NCBI GenBank assembly: GCA_934130485.1
Contig: CAKOYE010000052.1
Coordinates: 1-6,388 of the forward strand
DNA length: 6,388 nucleotides
Reading direction: 5' to 3'
Origin: an uncultured Bacilli bacterium
GTDB taxonomy: Bacteria > Bacillota_I > Bacilli_A > RF39 > UBA660
Part shown: positions 1 through 5,689 of the stretch, piece by piece
How the letters are laid out: every line of letters begins with the position of its first letter
Numbering within the stretch: position 1 is the stretch's first letter
Notes under the pieces: generated by a model
The model's input: only the letters and a program-made list of their open reading frames with translations
Told to the model about the DNA's origin: nothing
Database searches by the model: none
Made by a program: the position numbers and the translations under genes

Positions 1-246
1 TTAACAAAATCATTATTAAGATTATTATTTAATTGATCAGAAACATTGTCATTTATAGATATGGAATCATCATTATCCAATTTATCAATAATAACATCAT
101 TTAATTCGGAATCGTTAACAAAATCATTATTAAGATTATTATTTAATTGATCAGAAACATTGTCATTTATAGATATGGAATCATCATTATCTAATTTATC
201 AATAATAACATCATTTAATTCGGAATCGTTAACAAAATCATTATTA
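1..246. repeat. 114-bp tandem repeat, two full copies plus start of a third
   Basis: Copies span 1-114 and 115-228, and the first 18 bases of a third copy lie at 229-246 before the sequence diverges. The two full copies differ at a single base (c78 versus t192). In the minus-strand gene this changes a Leu codon from TTG to TTA and is silent. The unit is a multiple of three and encodes 38 residues beginning NDFVNDSELNDV and ending SDQLNNNLN. The array reaches the left edge, so its true copy number is unknown. Confidence 0.97.
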
Positions 247-782
247 TAATTATTAGGTATATTATTTTGAGTTCTTTCTATAATTTGTGATAATGGAATT
301 TGTTCATCAAAATTTAATTCAATATCATTATTTTCTATTTCATTAGGTTCCTCAATTTTTACATCTATAGGATTAATTTCATTAATTTTTTCCTTATTAT
401 TCTTACCATTTTTATTACTAGTCACAAGTAAGTTACCAATTAATATTAATAAAATACTGATTGGATATAAGATAAAAGCAGAACCAAAGGTCAAATCACT
501 TGTTTGTTTTAACCCTTCAATGTTCAATATATTTACTATACCATATACAATTAATGCAACATTGATTACAGTAGGTATTAAAGATAGTTTATATTTTTTC
601 ATTACAATTAGTACTAAACTAATTGTAACTAACACAATAATACTAAAAGATAAATAAAAGTATTGATCAATGAAGGCAAATGTTTGATTATTAAATTTAA
701 TCAATGGTATAAACATTGCAACTATTAGTAATAAATTTCCAATATAGCTTATGATAAATAATTTTTTTCTAATAAAATTCAT
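1..782 (-). CDS. Four-helix membrane protein with repetitive Asn/Asp-rich tail (3' end missing)
   Basis: I do not recognise the family. Reading leftward from the ATG at 782-780, the frame stays open to the window edge (260 codons, no stop). The first ~120 residues hold four hydrophobic segments, at about residues 8-28, 42-61, 66-86 and 101-121. Short Lys-rich stretches lie at residues 5-7 and 62-65 and just after helix 4. A hydrophilic tail follows, rich in Asn, Asp, Ile and Glu, and from about residue 183 it becomes a tandem 38-residue repeat. Positive charge after helix 4 suggests a cytoplasmic tail. The start is chosen because AGAGGAA (about 792-798) lies 9 nt upstream; an in-frame ATG at 791-789 abuts that site and is too close. 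The repeats may act as a flexible or binding tail, but that is inference. It has its own probable promoter and lies beyond the cotY/cotZ terminator, so it is a separate transcription unit. Confidence 0.85.
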   Translation of the reverse strand, partial: MNFIRKKLFIISYIGNLLLIVAMFIPLIKFNNQTFAFIDQYFYLSFSIIVLVTISLVLIVMKKYKLSLIPTVINVALIVYGIVNILNIEGLKQTSDLTFGSAFILYPISILLILIGNLLVTSNKNGKNNKEKINEINPIDVKIEEPNEIENNDIELNFDEQIPLSQIIERTQNNIPNNYNNDFVNDSELNDVIIDKLDNDDSISINDNVSDQLNNNLNNDFVNDSELNDVIIDKLDNDDSISINDNVSDQLNNNLNNDFV

Positions 783-809
783 CTTAGTCATTCCTCTCAT
801 TATATAATA

Positions 810-818
810 AGTATAACA
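810..818 (-). promoter_or_regulatory. Probable extended -10 promoter of the membrane-protein gene
   Basis: The minus strand reads TGTTATACT, an extended -10 (TG-n-TATACT). It is placed so that transcription would begin about 20 nt before the ATG at 782 and leave the AGAGGAA ribosome site intact. No good -35 is seen at 17 nt; TTGGTA lies 19 nt upstream. Such matches are common in AT-rich DNA, so this is tentative. Confidence 0.4.
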
Positions 819-882
819 TAAATTGAAAACATTGTACCAAATAATATTATTTTTAAAATAAATTATTCTAAAAAATGTAAAG

Positions 883-913
883 AAAAACTACCGTAAATTT
901 TACGATAGTTTTT
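883..913 (-). terminator. Intrinsic terminator of the cotY/cotZ gene
   Basis: AAAAACTACCGTAAA (883-897) pairs with TTTACGATAGTTTTT (899-913). The single non-complementary position (892/905) is a G-U pair in the minus-strand RNA but a C-A mismatch in the plus-strand RNA, so the hairpin is better formed in the minus direction. That RNA ends in a run of U. It starts 15 nt past the cotY/cotZ stop codon. Confidence 0.8.
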
Positions 914-927
914 ATAATGTTATTATT

Positions 928-1359
928 TTACAAACATTCAACATAAGTATCTTGCAAACATCTTAAACAGCAAACACAATTAAGATTTGTTGTAAAGAAA
1001 GAATTTGTTGCTACATATGGAATAGTTGCAACTTGTGCTGCATCAGGATTTGTTGCTAAAACTCTAAATGTTGCACAACATCCATCAATTTTTTCTACTC
1101 TAAATACTGATGATCTTGTTTCTCCAGCAACATCTTCTTTACTTGTAGGCATTTCTAATGGTGTACTATTACTTCCACAAGTATAAAGCATTATTGGTCT
1201 TGTATTACATCCAAGTGTAGTTGTTGAACAACCTAAGAAACCTCTATCACAAGTATCTAGGCATGCATCACTGCAGCAACTAGCATTTTGTTGTAAAATA
1301 GATATTACGGTTAAAATTTCAGCAATACATTGACAATTGTTTTTTTCATTATTACACAT
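928..1359 (-). CDS. cotY/cotZ: CotY/CotZ family cysteine-rich spore coat protein
   Basis: This is a structural protein of the outer spore coat or crust, made in the mother cell and cross-linked through cysteines. The 143-residue product has 17 Cys, in clusters near residues 2-11, 28-44, 51-61, 94-95 and 128-142. The central SSVFRVEKIDGCCATFRVL corresponds to the FFRVEK..CCAT core of Bacillus CotY and CotZ, and the N-terminal CQC plus the C-terminal CVCCLRC are also typical. Its length is close to CotZ (about 148 residues); sequence alone cannot decide between CotY and CotZ. The frame is open from a GTG at 1368, but that GTG lies inside the Shine-Dalgarno sequence AAGGGGTG (1373-1366), so the ATG at 1359-1357 is the real start. 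It is divergent from the LysM gene, has a sigma-K-like promoter, and is followed by a terminator. Confidence 0.95.
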   Translation of the reverse strand: MCNNEKNNCQCIAEILTVISILQQNASCCSDACLDTCDRGFLGCSTTTLGCNTRPIMLYTCGSNSTPLEMPTSKEDVAGETRSSVFRVEKIDGCCATFRVLATNPDAAQVATIPYVATNSFFTTNLNCVCCLRCLQDTYVECL

Positions 1360-1365
1360 ATAATC

Positions 1366-1373
1366 CACCCCTT
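1366..1373 (-). promoter_or_regulatory. Ribosome binding site fixing the cotY/cotZ start
   Basis: The minus strand reads AAGGGGTG, 6 nt before the ATG at 1359. The same octamer precedes the LysM gene on the other strand (1484-1491). Because the last three bases are the alternative GTG codon, translation from that GTG is very unlikely. Confidence 0.85.
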
Positions 1374-1389
1374 CATATTATTTTCACTA

Positions 1390-1416
1390 TAACATATTCC
1401 AAAAATTCAAAATAGT
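1390..1416 (-). promoter_or_regulatory. Sigma-K-like promoter of cotY/cotZ
   Basis: On the minus strand, AC (1416-1415) is followed after 16 nt by AATATGTTA (1398-1390). The known sigma-K consensus is AC, about 16 nt, then CATAnnnTA, so only the first -10 base differs. Transcription would start near 1383, leaving a leader of about 24 nt that contains the whole ribosome site. The fit agrees with late mother-cell expression of cotY/cotZ in Bacillus. The elements are short and the DNA is AT-rich, so chance matches are possible. Confidence 0.5.
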
Positions 1417-1454
1417 GTAAACAATTTACCCATAAATAATAAACTTAGCGAGTT

Positions 1455-1481
1455 ACCTAAAAAATTTATTTTCATATAATA
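1455..1481 (+). promoter_or_regulatory. Candidate sigma-K-like promoter of the LysM gene
   Basis: AC (1455-1456), 16 nt, then CATATAATA (1473-1481) matches the sigma-K pattern AC-16-CATAnnnTA at every defined base. The problem is position: transcription would start near 1487, inside the Shine-Dalgarno sequence at 1484-1491, giving a leader of only about 10 nt. Either this gene has an unusually short leader, or the match is fortuitous and the real promoter lies further upstream. Confidence 0.35.
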
Positions 1482-1496
1482 AAAAGGGGTGAAATA

Positions 1497-1943
1497 ATGT
1501 ATAGTATATATCAAATACAAGTTGGCGATACTTTAGACAATATTGCAAATAAGGTAGGAACCACAAAACAAGTTTTACTTACTATAAATGGTATAACAGA
1601 TTCAAATTTAATACCAGGGAATTTTATAGTAATTCCAATGAATATCAATTTACCTTTTACAACTTATGTAGTAAAAAAGGGTGATAATATTTATGAAATA
1701 GCTAGAAATTACGGAGTTGAATATGAAACATTATTAGAAATAAATGGATTAGGTAAAGATGATTATATATATCCAGAACAAGAAATAATAATTCCTAATA
1801 AAGATTTTAATATATATGTTACAAAGGATAATGATTCCCTAGCTTTAGTAGCTCAAAAATTAGGTGCGGAGCAAACAGATATAATTAGGGATAATGCCAC
1901 AATATACTTATTACCAGAACAATTAATATTATATAAAAAGTAA
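1497..1943 (+). CDS. LysM-domain protein, probable spore coat or cortex-associated
   Basis: This 148-residue protein consists almost only of LysM repeats, which bind N-acetylglucosamine-containing glycans such as peptidoglycan. Repeat 1 covers residues 4-47 (YQIQVGDTLDNIA ... LIPGNFIVIP). Repeat 2 covers 56-100 (YVVKKGDNIYEIA ... IYPEQEIIIP). A degenerate third copy covers about 106-146: the usual GD is DND and the closing IP is lost. There is no signal peptide, transmembrane segment or catalytic domain. A cytosolic glycan-binding protein next to cotY/cotZ fits a mother-cell product placed on the spore, as is known for LysM proteins such as SafA. The start is fixed by AAGGGGTG (1484-1491), 5 nt before the ATG. 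It appears monocistronic, with a terminator 7 nt after the stop. The domain call is secure; the spore role is inferred from context. Confidence 0.9.
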   Translation: MYSIYQIQVGDTLDNIANKVGTTKQVLLTINGITDSNLIPGNFIVIPMNINLPFTTYVVKKGDNIYEIARNYGVEYETLLEINGLGKDDYIYPEQEIIIPNKDFNIYVTKDNDSLALVAQKLGAEQTDIIRDNATIYLLPEQLILYKK

Positions 1944-1949
1944 TTTTTT

Positions 1950-1974
1950 AAAAAGAGAAAAACTCTTTTTTTTT
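1950..1974 (+). terminator. Intrinsic terminator of the LysM gene
   Basis: AAAAAGAG (1950-1957) and CTCTTTTT (1963-1970) form a perfect 8-bp stem with a 5-base A loop, followed by further T to 1974. It begins 7 nt after the LysM stop codon and separates that gene from the next operon. Confidence 0.85.
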
Positions 1975-2021
1975 ATAAAAAAATGATATATAATAATAAT
2001 GTGTTAGATAGGATGTGCAAA

Positions 2022-2453
2022 ATGAAGAAAATATTTTATTGTTTATTAGTATTAATACCTATATTATTTGGTTGTGGTAGGAAATTAACTAGTTATGAAG
2101 AAATAAGTTACGATGATTTAATGAATAAAATAGAAAATAAGGAAGATTTTATTTTATTTATAGGTTCAGAAACCTGTGCACACTGTGCCGCATTTAAAGA
2201 TACGGTTAACAGTATTGTAAAAAAATATCAAATAAAAATATATTATATTGACATAAATAAGTTTAGCAATACTGAAAGTAGCAAATTTAAAACTATTATT
2301 AATTATAGTGGTACCCCAACGACAGTATTTATAAAAAATGGTAGTGAATTAAAGGATGAAAATGGAAATGTAACTATTTATAGAATAAATGGAAATATTG
2401 AATATGAAAAAGTTGTTAATAAAATAAAAAAAGCTGGATTTATAGAGGAATAG
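2022..2453 (+). CDS. Thioredoxin-like membrane-anchored lipoprotein
   Basis: This is a probable thiol-disulfide protein held on the outer face of the membrane. From the ATG at 2022 the product has 143 residues. It starts MKKIFYCLLVLIPILFGC, a lipoprotein signal peptide whose lipobox LFGC gives lipidation at Cys18. The thioredoxin fold follows: a strand around FILFIG, the redox motif CAHC (Cys52, Cys55), and the cis-proline loop GTPTT (Pro99) before a VFIKNG strand. It is about the size of one thioredoxin domain. The frame also contains ATGs at 1983 and 2013, but the AGGATGTG ribosome site (2010-2017) and the signal-peptide shape favour 2022. A possible -10 (TATAAT, 1989-1994) lacks a clear -35. 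The next gene begins 7 nt downstream, so they are probably one operon. Substrate unknown; it may resemble the thioredoxin-like accessory proteins of Firmicutes. Confidence 0.85.
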   Translation: MKKIFYCLLVLIPILFGCGRKLTSYEEISYDDLMNKIENKEDFILFIGSETCAHCAAFKDTVNSIVKKYQIKIYYIDINKFSNTESSKFKTIINYSGTPTTVFIKNGSELKDENGNVTIYRINGNIEYEKVVNKIKKAGFIEE

Positions 2454-2460
2454 TGATAAA

Positions 2461-3489
2461 ATGGAAGAAAAAAATATAGAATTTTTAGATGAACTTGATA
2501 GTAAAGAAACTGAATATAATTCTCCAGATGTAACAGGTATAAAATTTAGTGTACTAGATAATTATGGTGAAGATTTAACTGCCAAAACTTATATAACAAA
2601 TCCCGCAATAGCAAGAGAAAGTGAATTAAAAAAATTAATGATTGTTTTACTAACCCCAGAAAAGTCTGGTTTACTTGTTGGTAAAGCAGGTATTGGTAAG
2701 ACGGCAATTGTAGAAGGACTTGCTTATTTAATTCAAAGAGGAGAGGTCCCAAATGCACTTTTAGGATATAGAGTCATAAAATTTAACTCAACATCATTAG
2801 TTGGTAAAGTTACAATTGATGGTGAAGAAAGACTTGTAATGTCTTTATTGGTAGATGAACTAAAACACGTTAATAAAACAATTGTGTTTATTGATGAAGT
2901 TCATACATTAATTGGTGGAAAAGGATCGGGACCTATGGATTTAGCTAATATGTTAAAACCAGGACTAGATCGTGGAACAATTAAAGCAATAGGTGCAACT
3001 ACTACAATTGAATATGATACTTATGTAATTCGTGATAGAGCATTTTTAAGACGTTTTGATAGAATTGATGTCTTAGAACCAGACGAGCCAACGACAGTAA
3101 AAATTTTGATGGGTACCCTACCAAAAATTGAAAAACAAACTGGAGTAAAATTTAAATATAATGATTATGTAGCAGAAAAATTAGTTACTTCAATTGTAAG
3201 TGCGACTTCAGAATTTAAAAGGGTCTATGGTCTTGCTGCCATGTACCCAGATGTTGCACTTTCAGTTTTAACGCAAGCATTTTCTCACGCTTTATATAAT
3301 AATAAACAAGAGGTTACTGTAGAAGATGTATATAATGCAATAAAAACAAGTAAAAGAATATATCCTGATAGTATTGTAAAAGAATTGACATTATTTCGCG
3401 AAAAATTTAAAAAATTATGTGATGATGAGGGTATAAGCTTACCTGTTGTAACAAAAGAAGAAGTAGAAAGTATGCAAGAAGATTATTAA
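2461..3489 (+). CDS. Stand-alone Clp-type AAA+ ATPase (D1 module only)
   Basis: This ATPase closely follows the first nucleotide-binding module (D1) of ClpB/ClpC. LDNYGEDLT (residues 32-40) matches the conserved entry to D1. Walker A is GKAGIGKT (74-81) followed by AIVEGLA, Walker B is IVFIDE (141-146), sensor 1 is GATT (178-181), and RRF (197-199) carries the probable arginine finger. At 342 residues it lacks the N-terminal Clp repeats, the middle domain, the second ATPase module and a ClpP-docking loop, which full ClpB/ClpC proteins of over 800 residues carry. The pore loop is unusual: the family GAKYRGEFEERL is GKVTIDGEERL here (115-125), with no Tyr. The sensor-2 area reads PDVALSVL instead of LPDKAIDLID. 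It is cytoplasmic and may remodel a protein complex; target unknown. It starts 7 nt after the lipoprotein gene, with AGAGGA upstream, and is likely translationally coupled. No terminator follows. Confidence 0.9.
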   Translation: MEEKNIEFLDELDSKETEYNSPDVTGIKFSVLDNYGEDLTAKTYITNPAIARESELKKLMIVLLTPEKSGLLVGKAGIGKTAIVEGLAYLIQRGEVPNALLGYRVIKFNSTSLVGKVTIDGEERLVMSLLVDELKHVNKTIVFIDEVHTLIGGKGSGPMDLANMLKPGLDRGTIKAIGATTTIEYDTYVIRDRAFLRRFDRIDVLEPDEPTTVKILMGTLPKIEKQTGVKFKYNDYVAEKLVTSIVSATSEFKRVYGLAAMYPDVALSVLTQAFSHALYNNKQEVTVEDVYNAIKTSKRIYPDSIVKELTLFREKFKKLCDDEGISLPVVTKEEVESMQEDY

Positions 3490-3494
3490 TTGAC

Positions 3495-3523
3495 TTGCAA
3501 AAAAATTACCTTATTGCTATAAT
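3495..3523 (+). promoter_or_regulatory. Strong sigma-A promoter with extended -10
   Basis: TTGCAA (3495-3500), a 17-nt spacer and TATAAT (3518-3523), preceded by TG to give TGCTATAAT, make the best housekeeping promoter in the window. It lies directly after the ATPase stop codon and drives the HTH gene and perhaps the C39 lipoprotein. Transcription would start near 3530, only about 9 nt before the ATG at 3539, so the mRNA would begin at or within the GGTGAT ribosome site (3530-3535). Confidence 0.7.
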
Positions 3524-3538
3524 TAATATGGTGATTTT

Positions 3539-3880
3539 ATGAGTGATGAACGTAATCAGGCAATAAGCCTTATAAAAGATAAATTAAACAAAAAAAGTAC
3601 ATTATCTTATGTAGAAATAGCAAAACTTACAAATTATCATCCAAAATATATTTTAAAATTAAAAAAAGATATTATTAATAATAATATAAATTATATACAT
3701 GGTAATAAATTTAAGAAACCTGCTAATACTATTCCTATAGAAGAAGAGAAAAAAATTGTTAACTTATACAAAAGAAGTAATGCTAGTATAAGAAGATTTT
3801 GTAAGTTTTATGGTAGAAGAAGTTATTCGTGTATATATAATATTCTAAAAAGAAATGGATTATTAGATGAAGAAAAATAA
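3539..3880 (+). CDS. Small double-HTH protein resembling an ISNCY-like transposase N-terminus
   Basis: This 113-residue basic protein has two predicted helix-turn-helix regions. The first (about 22-45) contains YVEIAKLTNYHPKYILKLKK. A linker, HGNKFKKPANTI (54-65), leads to the second (about 66-107), which ends SYSCIYNILKRNGL. The order HTH, 'HGN..KKPA', 'IVNLYK', then 'YS..YNILK.NGL' matches what I recall of the DNA-binding front of ISNCY/IS1202-like transposases. The DDE integrase core that follows in those enzymes is absent: the next gene begins 27 nt later and no remnant of it is seen. It is therefore either a transposase fragment or a domesticated DNA-binding regulator. An intact frame, a clean stop and its own strong promoter favour a working protein. 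The start is fixed by GGTGAT (3530-3535). The stop codon lies within a perfect inverted repeat. The family assignment comes from memory of motifs and needs a profile search. Confidence 0.75.
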   Translation: MSDERNQAISLIKDKLNKKSTLSYVEIAKLTNYHPKYILKLKKDIINNNINYIHGNKFKKPANTIPIEEEKKIVNLYKRSNASIRRFCKFYGRRSYSCIYNILKRNGLLDEEK

Positions 3881-3887
3881 TCCATTT
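3853..3887 (+). terminator. 12-bp perfect inverted repeat, terminator or attenuator candidate
   Basis: AAATGGATTATT (3853-3864) and AATAATCCATTT (3876-3887) are exact reverse complements around an 11-nt loop. The structure covers the last codons and stop of the HTH gene and ends 5 nt before the AAAAGGAG ribosome site of the C39 lipoprotein. The stem is mostly A-T and the following T run (TTTTATTT) is short and interrupted, so it may only partly terminate transcription. It could instead be a binding site for the HTH protein. Confidence 0.45.
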
Positions 3888-3907
3888 TATTTAAAAGGAG
3901 TAAATAT

Positions 3908-5581
3908 ATGAAAAAAATAGCATTTTTGAGTTTATTAGCACTTATATTATTTACTGGATGTTTTAAGAAAAATAATGAAAATGATAATCAAAATAATGAA
4001 ATAAATAAAAGTTTAGATGATCTGAATTATGAAAGTGACTTATTAGAAATAAGTTCTTTAAATGATATATTGAAACTTGATTATATTAATCCAGGATTAG
4101 ATAATTATGATATTAAAGTGGTTTTATATTCTAAAAGGGAAAATAAAGTAACAGGTGAAATAAGTTTGCCGACTGATACTTGGAATACAGGATTATTAAA
4201 TGATGGTTTTTATGCTATTTCTCTTAATTCTAAAGATGTTTTAATATATAATAAAAATTGTGAAGAGGTAAAAAAGTATAAGATAGATAGTAATGAAATA
4301 TGGGCATTTGCCAATGTTAGTCTAGATGGAAATACATTAATATATGCAGATGGATTAAGTGCAAATATTATTGCCTATGACTTAGAAGCAAATACTAAAA
4401 AAACTATTGGATCATTTAAAGATTATATAGAGTCACTTGGTTTTATAGATAATAATTTATATTTAAAAGATGGAAATGGTAATTTGTTTAAATTGAATAA
4501 AGATAGTGTAGATAAGGAAAAAGTATTAAATGGATCATATACAACATATCTAAATAATTATTATGGAATTGGTAAAACAGATAATAACTTTGTTTTAGAA
4601 AATGAAAATAAAAAAACATATATAGAATTTGATTCTATTGATGAATTACCTATATATGCTAATGATTTTGGATTTATAACATATTCAATATATGAAAACG
4701 ATGCAATATTTAAAGTTTATGATATAGAAAAAAATAAAAAAACAGATATAAAAATACCATTATCAAATGAATATTATCCAGTTGTATCAAAATATGATGA
4801 TGAAAATATTATTATTGCAATTAAAAATAAAGATAATAAATACGAATATTATGTAAAAAATATTATAAATAATGATTCTGTTGATATAAAAATTAATAAT
4901 AGTGATGTTGTATCTAATGATAACAATGAAGATGATTATGAGGTTTCAATACCGGATTATGAAACTAAGACTGAAATCGCAAGCAAATATATCGAAAATG
5001 TACCAATTATAAAACAATTTCCTAACTATCCTACTGGTTGCGAATCAGTAAGTGCTACGATCGCACTTCAATATGCAAAAGAAAAAATAACAGTTGATGA
5101 ATTTATAGATAATTATTTAGATAAAAGTAGTAACTTTTATTATGCAAATGGGAAAAATTATGGACCAAATCCGAATGAAACATTTGTTGGAAATCCAAGA
5201 AGTAAGTCATCATTCGGTTGTATGGCACCGGTTATAGAAAAAGCATTAAAAAAATATTATGGAAATAATAACTATGTAATAAATGCTACTGGTAAATCAT
5301 TAGAAGAAATAAAAAAATTATATATTGATGCAGGATACCCAGTCTTAGTTTGGGTTAGTATCAATATGATTGATACATATTATACAAGTAGTTGGTATTT
5401 AGAAAATGGTGAACAATATAAATGGCTTGCTAATGAACATTGTATGGTATTAATAGGTTATGATAGCGATAACTATTATTTTGTGGATCCTTATAAAGGT
5501 AGTGAGGTAATGTATAAAAAAGATATTACAGAAAAAAGATATAAGGAACTTGGTATGCAAGCAGTTGTTATAGTAAAATAA
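3908..5581 (+). CDS. Lipoprotein with beta-propeller-like region and C39-family (papain-like) peptidase domain
   Basis: This surface lipoprotein of 557 residues has a C-terminal Peptidase_C39_2-type domain. MKKIAFLSLLALILFTGC is a lipoprotein signal peptide (lipidated Cys18), followed by an Asn/Glu/Lys-rich spacer. Residues about 45-320 show recurring short strands such as GFYAISLNSKDVLIYN, NTLIYADG and LYLKDGNGNLFKL, suggesting a beta-propeller. An acidic linker (about 321-350) leads to the catalytic domain (about 360-557). Expected active-site residues are present: Gln370 (oxyanion hole), Cys378 in PTGCES, His511 in NEHCMVLIGYD and Asp527 in FVDPYKG. The family motifs VGNP (427-430) and FGCMAPVI (436-443) also fit. 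The likely activity is cysteine peptidase or a related amide cleavage outside the cell; substrate unknown. The start follows AAAAGGAG (3893-3900) with 7-nt spacing. There is no separate promoter, so expression probably depends on read-through from 3495-3523. A terminator follows at 5629. Confidence 0.88.
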   Translation: MKKIAFLSLLALILFTGCFKKNNENDNQNNEINKSLDDLNYESDLLEISSLNDILKLDYINPGLDNYDIKVVLYSKRENKVTGEISLPTDTWNTGLLNDGFYAISLNSKDVLIYNKNCEEVKKYKIDSNEIWAFANVSLDGNTLIYADGLSANIIAYDLEANTKKTIGSFKDYIESLGFIDNNLYLKDGNGNLFKLNKDSVDKEKVLNGSYTTYLNNYYGIGKTDNNFVLENENKKTYIEFDSIDELPIYANDFGFITYSIYENDAIFKVYDIEKNKKTDIKIPLSNEYYPVVSKYDDENIIIAIKNKDNKYEYYVKNIINNDSVDIKINNSDVVSNDNNEDDYEVSIPDYETKTEIASKYIENVPIIKQFPNYPTGCESVSATIALQYAKEKITVDEFIDNYLDKSSNFYYANGKNYGPNPNETFVGNPRSKSSFGCMAPVIEKALKKYYGNNNYVINATGKSLEEIKKLYIDAGYPVLVWVSINMIDTYYTSSWYLENGEQYKWLANEHCMVLIGYDSDNYYFVDPYKGSEVMYKKDITEKRYKELGMQAVVIVK

Positions 5582-5628
5582 ATTTTTGAATGAAAAGTTA
5601 TGTATTTAAAAATATAACGATAAAAATT

Positions 5629-5655
5629 GAGGATTAAAATAATCTTCTTTTTTTT
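5629..5655 (+). terminator. Intrinsic terminator of the C39 lipoprotein operon
   Basis: GAGGATTA (5629-5636) pairs with TAATCTTC (5640-5647), with one G-U pair and a 3-base loop, followed by eight T (5648-5655). It lies 48 nt after the lipoprotein stop and separates it from the nuclease gene. Confidence 0.85.
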
Positions 5656-5689
5656 ATTAATTTGAATTTTTTTGTATGATAAAAAAGGA

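Noticed and set aside
1..246. CRISPR array
   Set aside because: The repeats are directly adjacent, 114 bp long, without unique spacers, and lie inside an open reading frame.
783..791. ATG at 791 as start of the membrane-protein gene
   Set aside because: It touches the AGAGGAA ribosome site, leaving almost no spacing; the ATG at 782 fits.
1360..1368. GTG at 1368 as the cotY/cotZ start
   Set aside because: The GTG is the end of the AAGGGGTG ribosome site; the ATG at 1359 has correct spacing.
1983..2021. ATG at 1983 or 2013 as the thioredoxin-like lipoprotein start
   Set aside because: 1983 has no ribosome site, and either start adds a polar extension before a textbook lipoprotein signal; 2013 lies inside the ribosome site used by 2022.
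2546..2758. Minus-strand open frame of 70 codons
   Set aside because: It lies fully inside the Clp-type ATPase gene on the other strand, has no recognisable domain, and its composition is that of antisense translation.
3490..3523. TTGACT (3490-3495) as the -35 box for TATAAT at 3518
   Set aside because: The spacing would be 22 nt, too long; TTGCAA at 3495 gives 17 nt.
3539..3880. A complete insertion sequence around the HTH gene
   Set aside because: There is no DDE catalytic domain and no flanking terminal inverted repeats or target duplication; the neighbouring genes are intact and closely spaced.
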